A stretch of DNA of 64,000 bases from Sphingobacterium chuzhouense (GTDB lineage: Bacteria > Bacteroidota > Bacteroidia > Sphingobacteriales > Sphingobacteriaceae), in the NCBI RefSeq assembly GCF_014692525.1, contig NZ_JACNYL010000003.1, positions 496,001 through 560,000 on the forward strand. Direction: 5' to 3'. A model generated the notes under the pieces. That model was not told the DNA's origin. It ran no database searches and was given only the letters and a program-made list of their open reading frames with translations. The position numbers and the translations under genes were made by a program. Shown here one piece after another: positions 9,346-17,907 of this stretch; position 1 is the first letter of the stretch, and every line of letters begins with the position of its first letter.

Positions 9346-10089
9346 ATGAGAACAATCGGAATTATCCCGGCAAGATATGAATCATCCCGTTTTCCGGGAA
9401 AGCCATTAGTTGATATTGGCGGTAAATCCATGATACAACGTGTTTACGAACAGGTGAAAGGTTGTGCTGGTCTTTCGGAAGTTATTGTCGCTACGGATGA
9501 CGCCAGAATTGAGGAGCACGTGCGTTCATTTGCCGGAAATGTGATCATGACATCTTCAACCCACCAATCGGGAACAGATCGTTGTGCTGAGGTTGTCTCG
9601 AAAATAAGCGGTTTTGATGTAGCTATTAATATTCAAGGCGACGAACCTTTTATAAGTCCGTTGCAAATTGAGCTGTTAAGTAACCTTTTTCAAGATACAG
9701 CCACCGAAATAGGAACCTTGATCAAGAAAATCGATAATCCCGATGACCTGTTTAATGAAAGTACGCCGAAAGTGGTGGTCAACTCCAAAAAAGAGGCCAT
9801 GTATTTTTCGCGACATACTATCCCCTTTCAACGCGGTGCGAAGCAGAACGACTGGATAAATAACTATACCTATTTTAAACATATAGGTATCTATGGTTAT
9901 CGAGTCGACGTACTAAAGGAGATTACGAAACTTCCTGTGTCTTCCTACGAAAAAGCAGAAGGTTTGGAGCAATTACGGTGGCTAGAAAATGGTTATAAGA
10001 TCAAAATAGCAGAGACCGAATTTGACACCATCGCCGTCGACCATCCCGAAGATGTCGAGCTTATCAAAAAGAAGTTTTTTAGCCTTTAA
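9346..10089 (+). CDS. kdsB: 3-deoxy-manno-octulosonate cytidylyltransferase (CMP-Kdo synthetase)
   Basis: Activates Kdo with CTP to give CMP-Kdo for lipopolysaccharide core synthesis in the cytoplasm. The 247-residue length and the N-terminal nucleotidyltransferase signature IIPARYESSRFPGKPL are typical of KdsB, as are NIQGDEPF and RWLENGY. I take the ATG at 9346 as the start because the protein then begins MRTIGIIPARY; a TTG two codons earlier is less likely. A -7 box lies directly against this ATG. A HAD phosphatase gene follows after 17 bp. kdsA and kdsD are elsewhere in the window. Confidence 0.96.
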   Translation: MRTIGIIPARYESSRFPGKPLVDIGGKSMIQRVYEQVKGCAGLSEVIVATDDARIEEHVRSFAGNVIMTSSTHQSGTDRCAEVVSKISGFDVAINIQGDEPFISPLQIELLSNLFQDTATEIGTLIKKIDNPDDLFNESTPKVVVNSKKEAMYFSRHTIPFQRGAKQNDWINNYTYFKHIGIYGYRVDVLKEITKLPVSSYEKAEGLEQLRWLENGYKIKIAETEFDTIAVDHPEDVELIKKKFFSL

Positions 10090-10094
10090 AACCG

Positions 10095-10102
10095 TATCTT
10101 TG
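10095..10102 (+). promoter_or_regulatory. Putative -7 promoter box for the HAD phosphatase gene
   Basis: TATCTTTG is a perfect match to TAnnTTTG and is followed by CCGC and then the ATG at 10107. The predicted transcription start falls on the start codon. Confidence 0.5.
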
Positions 10103-10106
10103 CCGC

Positions 10107-10766
10107 ATGGATCCATTTGCAGTTATTTTTGACATGGACGGGGTCATCTGTCATACGAATCCCTACCATGCTAAAGCTTTTGAACAATTTTTTGATAAAT
10201 ATAAAATCCCTTATACAGAAAAGGAGTTTGAGGAACATATGTATGGAAAGCATAATAGCTATATTATGACACATTTCTTCAAAAGAGAGATTATAGGGAA
10301 AGAATTACAACAATTGGAAGAAGAAAAAGAATCTCTTTTCCGGGAAATCTACCAACAAGAAGTCGTTCCATTACCTCATTATTTGCCATTTCTGGACGAC
10401 TTAAAATCCGCGGGATTTAAAACAGGTGTGGCGACCTCAGCACCTTTGGCAAATCTAAAATTGATTTTGGATAGCTTACAGATCGACGCCAAGATGGATT
10501 CGTTAATGGCAAGTGAAGACGTCTCCCAACATAAACCTCATCCCGAAGTTTATCTAAAATCTGCTGAAAAACTGGGTGTATCACCAAATGCTTGTGTTGT
10601 ATTTGAAGATTCTTTTTCCGGTGTAACCGCTGCATTAAATGCAGGAATGAAGGTGGTGGGTGTATTGAGTTCCCACAGCCGGGAGGAATTGCCTCCATGT
10701 TCTTTATACATCAATGATTATCGCGAAATAAACGCAACGCGCGTATTGAACTTATTACAGCACTAG
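10107..10766 (+). CDS. HAD superfamily phosphatase/phosphomutase, beta-phosphoglucomutase-like
   Basis: A 219-residue HAD hydrolase with a helical cap. The nucleophile and acid/base aspartates are Asp9 and Asp11 in FDMDGV. Motif II is the Thr/Ser in VATSAP, motif III the lysine in HKPHPEVYL, and motif IV the acidic pair in VFEDSFSGV. This layout is that of the beta-phosphoglucomutase/phosphatase group (class IA). It lies right after kdsB, which raises the question of Kdo-8-phosphate phosphatase. However KdsC is a capless HAD of about 180 residues, so this is not an obvious KdsC. A general sugar-phosphate phosphatase is the safe reading. Confidence 0.85.
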   Translation: MDPFAVIFDMDGVICHTNPYHAKAFEQFFDKYKIPYTEKEFEEHMYGKHNSYIMTHFFKREIIGKELQQLEEEKESLFREIYQQEVVPLPHYLPFLDDLKSAGFKTGVATSAPLANLKLILDSLQIDAKMDSLMASEDVSQHKPHPEVYLKSAEKLGVSPNACVVFEDSFSGVTAALNAGMKVVGVLSSHSREELPPCSLYINDYREINATRVLNLLQH

Positions 10767-10769
10767 TTT

Positions 10770-11534
10770 ATGGGCGAAGCACTACAACTTATTTCCTCCT
10801 CTTGGGGATGGGTCTTATATTTTGTATGTGCCGTGCTAATAGGTATGTCAAAAACAGGCATCCAGAATATCGGCACGTTGGCCGTTCCTCTATTCGCCTT
10901 TCTATTTGGCGCAAAATACTCTACGGGCATCGTACTCATCCTCCTTTGTATTGCAGACTTGGTTGCCGTTATCTATTATAGAAAAGAATTTCTGTGGAAA
11001 GAAATAAAGAAATTATTACCCGCTGCACTGTTTGGACTTGTTGTCGGTTTACTCCTCGGGAATTATATTAACGATAAATTATTTAAACTGCTGATTGGTG
11101 CATGTATCATTGTGGGAGTAGGTATTATGATCTGGTTGGAAAAGACCTCCCAACAGACGCAAGACAGGCTGACAAAAAATCGATGGTATTCGCCTATTTT
11201 CGGGTTCATCCTCGGTTTTTCTACCATGATAGGTAATGCCGCCGGCCCTGCTCTTTCTGTTTATATGCTCTCGAAACGACTGAACAAGATCAGTTTCGCT
11301 GCTACCTCCGCCTGGTTTATTATGCTTTTAAATTTCACCAAAATTCCGTTACAGGCGTTTATTTGGCATAACCTTACTTGGTCAGGTTTTTATCTGAACT
11401 TATTCGCTATCCCTTTCATTCTTTTAGGAGGCTTCGTAGGTATAAAAATTGTCAAGATCCTTCCAGAGAAGGAATTTCGCATACTTATTATGACACTGGT
11501 TGTTATTTCAGCTATACTGCTGATTGTTTTGTGA
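10770..11534 (+). CDS. TauE/SafE family sulfite/organosulfonate exporter-like permease
   Basis: A 254-residue polytopic membrane protein of about eight hydrophobic segments, matching the TauE/SafE (DUF81) family in length and in the repeated glycine-rich motifs GMSKTGIQNIG near the N-terminus and TMIGNAAGPALS in the second half. Family members export sulfite, sulfoacetate or related anions, and the substrate here is unknown. It begins three bases after the HAD gene and is probably cotranscribed with it. Confidence 0.85.
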   Translation: MGEALQLISSSWGWVLYFVCAVLIGMSKTGIQNIGTLAVPLFAFLFGAKYSTGIVLILLCIADLVAVIYYRKEFLWKEIKKLLPAALFGLVVGLLLGNYINDKLFKLLIGACIIVGVGIMIWLEKTSQQTQDRLTKNRWYSPIFGFILGFSTMIGNAAGPALSVYMLSKRLNKISFAATSAWFIMLLNFTKIPLQAFIWHNLTWSGFYLNLFAIPFILLGGFVGIKIVKILPEKEFRILIMTLVVISAILLIVL

Positions 11535-11549
11535 TATCCATGATTCGCT

Positions 11550-11598
11550 GTTCGTGGTTCGTAACCAGTCACGATTTACGACTCACCGGTTACGAATT
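11550..11598. repeat. TTCGT/ACGA-rich intergenic element with a 9-bp inverted repeat
   Basis: Between convergent genes lies a stretch built from short TTCGT, GGTTCGTAACC and CACGA words. It contains the perfect inverted repeat TTCGTAACC (11558-11566) / GGTTACGAA (11588-11596) and an inner TCGTG / CACGA pair. It has no T tract. It may act as a shared transcript end or be a member of a dispersed repeat family. Confidence 0.45.
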
Positions 11599-11599
11599 A

Positions 11600-11872
11600 T
11601 TATGCTAAGACATCCTGTTCGTCCGGATATCGTTCAAATACTGTTTTTGCAAACGAACATGCGGGAACTACTTTCCATTCGTTTTCCCGTGCCTGACGAA
11701 TAGCCGCCAAAACAAGTTCTTCTGCAATTTTATTACCGCGGTAAAAAGGTTCAACCTCCGCGTGTGAGATCGTCATTACATTATCCTCTACTTGATAAAT
11801 TAATTCACCAATCTGTACTTCATCATTTAGAGCAAGCCATCTGCCGCTATCTGCTACATGTGTTAATTCCAT
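11600..11872 (-). CDS. Small GNAT-like N-acetyltransferase (YjdJ/COG2388 type)
   Basis: A 90-residue stand-alone acetyltransferase-like domain. The motif A region reads EPFYRGNKIAEELVLAAIRQAR, with a shortened acetyl-CoA loop, followed by VVPACSFAKTVFERYPD, which is characteristic of this mini-GNAT family. Acyl group and substrate are unknown; small-molecule or protein acetylation in the cytoplasm is assumed. It converges with the TauE-like gene and is divergent from mqnC. Confidence 0.82.
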   Translation of the reverse strand: MELTHVADSGRWLALNDEVQIGELIYQVEDNVMTISHAEVEPFYRGNKIAEELVLAAIRQARENEWKVVPACSFAKTVFERYPDEQDVLA

Positions 11873-11988
11873 AATATCAATGTTTTTTAAGATAGTTTAC
11901 TATATGTTTTCAATTAAATATAACAAAATTTTGGAATAATAGTTCATTAGCTACATAAAGCTTACATTAAAAAAATAAAAATCCTATG

Positions 11989-11996
11989 TATCTTTG
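11989..11996 (+). promoter_or_regulatory. Putative -7 promoter box for mqnC
   Basis: TATCTTTG is a perfect TAnnTTTG match, three bases before the double ATG at 12000. The spacing predicts a transcript with essentially no 5' leader. Confidence 0.5.
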
Positions 11997-11999
11997 TTG

Positions 12000-13124
12000 A
12001 TGATGAATGTAGACAAATTACTTGAGCGTGCACTTAATTTCGAATTCCTATCTAAGGACGAGGGTATTTATCTATACCAACATGCTGCGACAGCAGATTT
12101 GACCTATGTTGCCAATACGTTAAGGAAAATACAAGTTCCTCATGGCAAAGTTACTTGGCAAATAGACCGCAATGTCAATACAACCAATGTTTGTATTGCG
12201 AACTGTAAATTCTGTAATTTCTTTCGCCGTCCTGGTCATGAAGAAAGCTATATTACCGACATTGGAACATATAAACAGAAAATCGAAGAAACATTTCGAT
12301 ATGGAGGTGACCAATTGCTTTTACAGGGTGGTCATCATCCTGATTTAGGCCTTGAGTTTTACACGACCTTATTCAAGCAACTTAAAGACCTCTACCCTAC
12401 CCTCAAACTACATTCACTCGGACCACCTGAAGTTGCCCACGTCGCAAAACTAGAAGGACTTCCCCATATTGAAGTACTTCGTGCATTGAAAGAATCAGGA
12501 TTGGATTCGCTTCCTGGTGCGGGAGCCGAAATACTGAACGACCGGGTGCGCCGGTTAATTTCAAAAGGTAAATGTGGCGGACAGGAGTGGCTGGATGTAA
12601 TGCGTGCGGCCCATCAAATCAATTTGCCTACATCGGCTACTATGATGTTTGGTCATATTGAAACGATAGAAGAGCGTTTTGAACATCTGGTATGGATTCG
12701 CGAAGTTCAACACGAAAAGCCTGTCGATGCTTACGGGTTCATTGCATTTATACCGTGGCCTTTTCAAGATGACGGCACGTTGCTAAAGCGCTTACGGGGC
12801 ATCACCAATAATGTAAGTAGCGAAGAATATATCCGAATGATTGCATTGAGCCGTATCATGTTACCTAATATTAAGAACATACAAGCCTCGTGGCTTACTG
12901 TGGGGAAGAAAACTGCACAACTTTGTTTACATGCGGGAGCCAATGATTTCGGCTCTATTATGATAGAGGAAAATGTAGTTTCCGCTGCAGGTGCACCACA
13001 TAGATTCACTTCCACGTCTATACAGGAAGCTATCCTAGAAGCTGGGTTCGAACCACAATTACGTACCCAAAAATATGAATTCAGAGAGCTGCCGCAGATG
13101 GAAGAACAAGTCATTAACTACTAA
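12000..13124 (+). CDS. mqnC: Cyclic dehypoxanthinyl futalosine synthase (radical SAM)
   Basis: A 374-residue radical SAM enzyme of the futalosine route to menaquinone; it cyclises dehypoxanthine futalosine. The [4Fe-4S]-binding CX3CX2C is CIANCKFC (Cys65, Cys69, Cys72). MqnC is distinguished from its paralogue MqnE by SLPGAGAEILNDRVRRLIS and SATMMFGHIETIEERFEH, followed by FIAFIPWPFQ. The start is taken at the ATG at 12000 (or 12003) just after the promoter box; a TTG at 11994 lies inside the box. scpB follows after 11 bp, so cotranscription is likely. No other futalosine gene is in the window. Confidence 0.94.
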   Translation: MMNVDKLLERALNFEFLSKDEGIYLYQHAATADLTYVANTLRKIQVPHGKVTWQIDRNVNTTNVCIANCKFCNFFRRPGHEESYITDIGTYKQKIEETFRYGGDQLLLQGGHHPDLGLEFYTTLFKQLKDLYPTLKLHSLGPPEVAHVAKLEGLPHIEVLRALKESGLDSLPGAGAEILNDRVRRLISKGKCGGQEWLDVMRAAHQINLPTSATMMFGHIETIEERFEHLVWIREVQHEKPVDAYGFIAFIPWPFQDDGTLLKRLRGITNNVSSEEYIRMIALSRIMLPNIKNIQASWLTVGKKTAQLCLHAGANDFGSIMIEENVVSAAGAPHRFTSTSIQEAILEAGFEPQLRTQKYEFRELPQMEEQVINY

Positions 13125-13135
13125 AGTATATCGCC

Positions 13136-13696
13136 GTGAAGGATATATTGCTAAATATAGAGGCTATTATTTTTGCATCCGAAGAGGGCGTCAATGCCAA
13201 TGACCTAAAACAGGTACTCAAAGATGCATTAGCCATTGATATCAATAAACAAGAGGTATTAGACCTGTTAAAGAAGATAGAGGAAAAATACGACGACGAA
13301 GAGCATATCTTCAGTCTTAAAGTTTTCAACAAACATTACCAGTTTTTAACTAAAGAAAAGTACCACGAAGTTGTCAATCAACTTCAAGCACATAAGGACA
13401 AAAAGAAACTTAGCCAAGCTGCTTTGGAAACATTGTCCATCATCGCCTATCGACAACCTATCACCAAATTGGAAGTAGAACAAATTCGAGGCGTGAACTG
13501 TGATTATTCTATTCAACGGCTGCTGGAAAAAAATCTAATCGAAATTGCCGGGAAAGCGGAAACCATCGGTAAACCTCTCTTATATGCGACCAGCGGGCAA
13601 TTTATGCAGCACTTCGGTATTAAGTCGGTTAAAGACTTACCCCAGCTAAAAGACATTATCACAGAGGATAATAGTATAGGAAAAGCTGCAAAATAG
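13136..13696 (+). CDS. scpB: SMC-ScpAB complex subunit ScpB
   Basis: A 186-residue winged-helix protein that binds ScpA and regulates the SMC condensin during chromosome segregation. Recognisable segments are LNIEAIIFASEEGV at the N-terminus and KLSQAALETLSIIAYRQPITKLEVEQIRGV, the family hallmark, followed by LYATSGQFMQHFGIKSVKDLP. The start is GTG at 13136. scpA is not in the window. It lies 11 bp behind mqnC. Confidence 0.95.
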   Translation: MKDILLNIEAIIFASEEGVNANDLKQVLKDALAIDINKQEVLDLLKKIEEKYDDEEHIFSLKVFNKHYQFLTKEKYHEVVNQLQAHKDKKKLSQAALETLSIIAYRQPITKLEVEQIRGVNCDYSIQRLLEKNLIEIAGKAETIGKPLLYATSGQFMQHFGIKSVKDLPQLKDIITEDNSIGKAAK

Positions 13697-13827
13697 CTTG
13701 CACGCATTTTAACTTGCTGGCTGACAAGCGATAAAAAAACAAAAAAAATTTCAAGTTAGAAGATTCTTGATTATTTTTACGGTCGGTAACAAACAGTAGA
13801 TTTATCATTTATTAACACGACAAGACT

Positions 13828-13989
13828 ATGATGGCAGCGGCAGAAAAAGAGGTTTTGGTTGAAGAAATTATCAACTTTAACGGTCCGGAGGATGATGCGG
13901 ATGATGTCTATGATGACGATTTCGAATTAGATGAGATTGATTCTATCGGAGAGTTCGATGATTTCGACGATGACGACGATGATTTTTAA
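13828..13989 (+). CDS. Very acidic small protein, 53 residues
   Basis: A short open frame starting at a double ATG (13828/13831) and ending TAA at 13989, followed 32 bp later by a clear terminator. I count 25 Asp/Glu, one Lys and no Arg in 53 residues. The acidic residues are concentrated in the C-terminal two thirds, which end in a run of Asp around Phe (FDDFDDDDDDF). No signal peptide or known domain is visible. It sits as a single gene between scpB and a leftward lipoprotein gene. The terminator and clean codon structure support a real gene. Function unknown; a nucleic-acid-mimic or RNA polymerase delta-like role is speculation. Confidence 0.75.
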   Translation: MMAAAEKEVLVEEIINFNGPEDDADDVYDDDFELDEIDSIGEFDDFDDDDDDF

Positions 13990-14021
13990 TACATGATCAC
14001 GTAAAGTTGGTGAGAGAGATT

Positions 14022-14054
14022 AAAAAAGCAGGGTTTTATAAACCCTGCTTTTTT
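14022..14054. terminator. Bidirectional hairpin terminator between the acidic small protein and the FISUMP lipoprotein gene
   Basis: A 10-bp GC-containing stem AGCAGGGTTT / AAACCCTGCT with a 3-base loop is flanked by A and T tracts on both sides, so it can end transcripts from either strand. Confidence 0.9.
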
Positions 14055-14063
14055 ATTTTATGT

Positions 14064-15272
14064 TTAATAATTTGCTACGCAGCGTAAGCAATGTGCATCC
14101 AACGGATTAGCGAGCCCATTGGAAAAGTTCGCATTGCCCGAACCGACCGTTAGTCGCAACGGGTTATTGGGATTAGCTATACCTCTATAAGCTACCCAGT
14201 GGTACGAGTACAAACCTTCATCGTTAAAGACACCCGCCGCAGTTCTTCTACCACTCGGCAAGATATTAAACTCAATTTCACTACTCTTATCTTTATATAA
14301 TGGATAAGCACCACTAGGAAATACGGCGTTCCCTCCGTAACTAAATGTCGTACCTCCCTGCCACAAACCGCCTGCGCTCGTAGGGGCACTTCCCTTTAGA
14401 TAAGGCCCGACAATTCCCCAATTGGTAAGATTCATTGCATTCACTACGCCCGTTTCTCTGCCCCAAGCGATAATGTACCCCTCCTTGGTATTTGCTACGT
14501 CGGCAATAGTATTACCGGCAATACCATATTCCTGTTTGATAGCCACCATTAAATCATACCAGTCGTTCATATTTGGAATGTGCCAACCTTCCGGGCAAGC
14601 TCCACGTATTTGTATATTGTACGAATTAGCATAAGTTCCATCTATTACATAAGGATTACCTGCATCATCTACCCCACTACTACCCCATGTATATGGATTT
14701 TGTGCTGCTGTAGCATTTGGGATGCCAGTCATCGCTTCATGCCAAGTGTAATTGCGACCGTATAGCGCTCCCTTTTGCGGATCATTGTTATAAATAACAC
14801 CTAGATTACCCTCCTCTCCAGCTTCATTCAAATTTTCTATCATCCATGTTTTGGCACCATAACGTTTTGTTCTGTAATTCGGTAAGGTGGGCGGAGGCGT
14901 AAGGATAGCTATTTCTTTGTATAGCCAACGTGTATAGCTTCTCTTTCCTGTACGTTCAGCCGTAACACCGATACGTTTCACAGGAATATTTCCTCCCTCC
15001 TCATGGCCAACAACCGTGATACGACTTGTACCTTCTCCTGCTTTTATGATCAATAAATCCGGTAAAGTCCAGTCGTACGTAACCCCCGGTTCATCGTCCG
15101 GAACAAATAAATCAAATTCCACACCTCCGTCAATGGACATAGAGGAAGGAAGCGATGTCTGGATGAAATCTGGTTGTAATACATCCGTAACTTCATCTTT
15201 TTCACAGGACAAACTGATCAATAAGACAGTTATGCCCATAATTCCTAAAAATATTTTTTTGGTATTCATCAT
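14064..15272 (-). CDS. FISUMP-domain surface lipoprotein
   Basis: A 402-residue lipoprotein; the signal ends in ISLSC (Cys23). An N-terminal Ig/PKD-like beta segment (about 35-130) precedes a C-terminal domain matching the Fibrobacter succinogenes major paralogous domain: KTWMIENLNE, YGRNYTWHEAM, CPEGWHIPNMNDWYDLM, LPSGRR and the closing CLRCV. FISUMP domains are extracellular and thought to mediate adhesion or binding. It is the last gene of the sigma/FecR/SusCD locus and overlaps the preceding gene by one base (TAATG), so it is translationally coupled. A surface glycan- or ligand-binding role beside SusD is inferred. Confidence 0.82.
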   Translation of the reverse strand: MMNTKKIFLGIMGITVLLISLSCEKDEVTDVLQPDFIQTSLPSSMSIDGGVEFDLFVPDDEPGVTYDWTLPDLLIIKAGEGTSRITVVGHEEGGNIPVKRIGVTAERTGKRSYTRWLYKEIAILTPPPTLPNYRTKRYGAKTWMIENLNEAGEEGNLGVIYNNDPQKGALYGRNYTWHEAMTGIPNATAAQNPYTWGSSGVDDAGNPYVIDGTYANSYNIQIRGACPEGWHIPNMNDWYDLMVAIKQEYGIAGNTIADVANTKEGYIIAWGRETGVVNAMNLTNWGIVGPYLKGSAPTSAGGLWQGGTTFSYGGNAVFPSGAYPLYKDKSSEIEFNILPSGRRTAAGVFNDEGLYSYHWVAYRGIANPNNPLRLTVGSGNANFSNGLANPLDAHCLRCVANY

Positions 15273-16300
15273 TATTTGCTTTGTCTATAGGGGTGATCAT
15301 TTGGATAACTAAATGGATTGTCTATAAACCAACGTGCTTTATACATCCTATAGCCATCCTTGAAGAAAACACTGCTGCCCACCACATTCGTTACCCGATT
15401 AGTCCAATACGAATTATTGGGCTCGATAATCAGCGTACCAAAATCTGCGGGACCATCCGATACGGATTTAACATTGCGCTTTGAATAAGGGTGACGCTCA
15501 AAGGTCTTAGATGCTATATCAAAGATAAAAATATGGCTTGCAGTGGTGAGATATAACTTATTTTGTCCATATACAGGAGATAGATCGTGGGGAGAAACAT
15601 CTGGTAATGGGTAAAACTCGGAGTTGACAATTAGTTCCGGATTCTCTGGATCAGTATTGTTATAAGTGTACGTGTACAGATTTTGATCGTCCGTTGCCCA
15701 TAGGATCTCTCTTTCTTTGTCCCATACCACATTATGTCCAAACGTTAGATTATATCGTTTAATTTCCTTATCCACATATGGATTTGCAGAGTCAACCCGA
15801 TATAATTTCAGAGCATCTCCATCTGGTGTTCCGGTGGTACTACAGGCAACGACTATGTTGCCGTCCGGCAAGACTTCCGCAGAATGGGGACTGCCTTTTG
15901 CGTTGGTGTAAAACATTATTTTTTTGTCCGATATACGTATCAACGCAGCTCCACCACTTGAAGCCGTAAGTAAGATATACTCTTGGTTGTATACCGCTTT
16001 TGCCTCGTCTATGTCCCTAAACCAAGCTGCTTGACTACTATTTAGATGTTCGTAAGCTTTCCATTGCCACATGATTCCTTTACTTAACGAATCGACAATT
16101 AACGCTTGACTTTCCGATTGTTCACTGATCAATATAGGACGTTCACTGTCCTCCAAGTTAGGTACGGGGTGTTCGTTATCTGCACTATCCCCAAATGGAT
16201 CAGAAAAATCCAAAAGCGGAAGTTCTTCTCCTTTACAGGATATTAACAACAGTGATAATACGATTAAAAAGCCTTTATTTACTATATTTTTCATGTTCAT
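15272..16300 (-). CDS. Surface lipoprotein with beta-propeller-like repeats
   Basis: A 342-residue lipoprotein; the signal ends in LLISC (Cys22) and a linker of acidic and Pro residues follows. The rest shows repeating beta-strand motifs such as PHSAEVLPDGNIVVACS, GHNVVWDKEREILWATD and PHDLSPVYGQNKLYLTT, which suggest a six- or seven-bladed propeller. It resembles the DUF6528-type proteins found next to SusCD pairs. No catalytic motif is evident. It lies 13 bp after susD and is part of the same transcript. Ligand binding at the cell surface is the likeliest role. Confidence 0.7.
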   Translation of the reverse strand: MNMKNIVNKGFLIVLSLLLISCKGEELPLLDFSDPFGDSADNEHPVPNLEDSERPILISEQSESQALIVDSLSKGIMWQWKAYEHLNSSQAAWFRDIDEAKAVYNQEYILLTASSGGAALIRISDKKIMFYTNAKGSPHSAEVLPDGNIVVACSTTGTPDGDALKLYRVDSANPYVDKEIKRYNLTFGHNVVWDKEREILWATDDQNLYTYTYNNTDPENPELIVNSEFYPLPDVSPHDLSPVYGQNKLYLTTASHIFIFDIASKTFERHPYSKRNVKSVSDGPADFGTLIIEPNNSYWTNRVTNVVGSSVFFKDGYRMYKARWFIDNPFSYPNDHPYRQSK

Positions 16301-16313
16301 GATACTTACATAT

Positions 16314-17897
16314 TTATTCGCCCCATCCAGGGTTATTAGGTCTAAGATTAGGGTTCAGTTCCATTTGTGTGGTCGAAACCGGCCACCAATAGTCTCTTCC
16401 GGCATCAAACGTACGAGAGATAATGTTTGTACCATCATGTTTCTGTATGGAACCTAACATCACTGCTTCTGCGGTCTTCCAACGACGAATATCGTTGTAA
16501 TAATACCCTTCTCCGGCGAACTCGATACGTCTTTCATAGCGGATATGTTCGCGTAAGACACCGATATCGTTACTTGGGTAACCTAACGCGGAAGCAGCCG
16601 AAAAGCCTGCACGTCTTCGTATTTCACGTATTGTATTATTCCAGATATCCTCTGTTAACTCCCCCAATTCATTTTTAGCTTCCGCATACATCAATAATAC
16701 ATCGGCATAACGTAAAATCATATAGTTGATTTCGGACATATTATCACCGATCTGCGCTTGGGCGGTGGATACAGGTGCCTCATCATAAATACTATATTTC
16801 TTGAACGTAAATCCCGTTTGGGGTGTCTTGAAGAGTGTGTTATTACCATCTGCTCTTACAATCTCTCCCATAAAAGTAGCACCCGGATAGACGATCGTCA
16901 TTTTAAAACGAGGATCCATATTTTCATAAACAGGCGATCCAGCATAGATCGAATTATTACGAGGCCGACCATCTATCATCCAATAGCTATCGATTAAATC
17001 CTTTATCGGTGCAGCATTATTGAACTGTCTCAATGTGATATCAAAACTACTTCCCATATTAGGTTCGTTAATATATTGCACATCGAATATACTTTCGACG
17101 CCGTTTTCTGCCGATGCAGAAAATAGACTGCGATAATTGCCGTGCAAACTGTAAACACCTAAATCTATAACGTCCTTCGCAGCCGCCGCGGCAGCTTGCC
17201 ATTTGTTCTCGACACCTTCCGGATTGAGTAATGGGGATGCTTCAAAAAGCAGAAGGCGAGCTTTTAGTGCAAGTGCAGCACCTCGAGTAGGACGACCAAA
17301 ATCATTTCTGTTGCTATAGCGTGTCGGTAGTAATGTTGCAACTTCATCTAGTTCTTTTATAATAAATTCGACTACTTCTTCGTGTGCTATACGCGGCAGG
17401 TTATTTTGTTCCAATTGCGGTTCAGAAAGTATCAAGGGTACATCTTTATAATAGGTAACCAGTATTTGATAGTACAATGCTCTCAAGAACCTAGCTTCTG
17501 CTTTCATCTGTGCTATTTCATTACTGGAAAGCAATGTATTCTTGTCGATATTATCCAGTAATGCGTTGCATCTACCGATTCCCCTGTATGCAGCAGTCCA
17601 TCTACTATTGATAATAGATAAATCAGTCGTATGTGTCCCCAGAGAAATGGCATTCCATCCCATGCGGTTATCATAATTATATGCATTGGGAGAAGCGGAT
17701 TCTTCCCACAAAATAGATGCGTTACCGTATAAAGATGCTTCACTAAGTACGGCATAGCAACCTGTTAGGCCAGCTCTGGCCGTTTTCTCTCCCAACCAGA
17801 AATTTTCTTGGTCGTATCGATCTGTAGGCACTACCGTCAAATTACACGAGGTAGATAATATGGCTGCTATAAGTGAATATAAAATTATCTTCTTCAT
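16314..17897 (-). CDS. SusD/RagB family substrate-binding lipoprotein (locus 1)
   Basis: A 527-residue SusD-like protein that forms the lid over its SusC partner and captures ligand at the cell surface. The lipoprotein signal ends STSC (Cys18). The family pattern is present: ARAGLTGCYAVL, the helical MKAEARFLRALYYQILVTYYKDVPL region (TPR-like), and the C-terminal EIRRRAGF and RYERRIEFAGEGYYYNDIRRWKTAE. The gene starts 10 bp after susC. Confidence 0.95.
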   Translation of the reverse strand: MKKIILYSLIAAILSTSCNLTVVPTDRYDQENFWLGEKTARAGLTGCYAVLSEASLYGNASILWEESASPNAYNYDNRMGWNAISLGTHTTDLSIINSRWTAAYRGIGRCNALLDNIDKNTLLSSNEIAQMKAEARFLRALYYQILVTYYKDVPLILSEPQLEQNNLPRIAHEEVVEFIIKELDEVATLLPTRYSNRNDFGRPTRGAALALKARLLLFEASPLLNPEGVENKWQAAAAAAKDVIDLGVYSLHGNYRSLFSASAENGVESIFDVQYINEPNMGSSFDITLRQFNNAAPIKDLIDSYWMIDGRPRNNSIYAGSPVYENMDPRFKMTIVYPGATFMGEIVRADGNNTLFKTPQTGFTFKKYSIYDEAPVSTAQAQIGDNMSEINYMILRYADVLLMYAEAKNELGELTEDIWNNTIREIRRRAGFSAASALGYPSNDIGVLREHIRYERRIEFAGEGYYYNDIRRWKTAEAVMLGSIQKHDGTNIISRTFDAGRDYWWPVSTTQMELNPNLRPNNPGWGE

Positions 17898-17907
17898 CGT
17901 TGTTTCA

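Noticed and set aside
10107..10766. Assignment of the HAD gene as kdsC because it follows kdsB
   Set aside because: KdsC is a shorter, capless HAD protein. This one has the beta-phosphoglucomutase-type cap and motif spacing.
13785..13795. TCGGTAAC upstream of the acidic small protein gene
   Set aside because: Only one half-site of the proposed operator, with no symmetric partner; a chance match is plausible.
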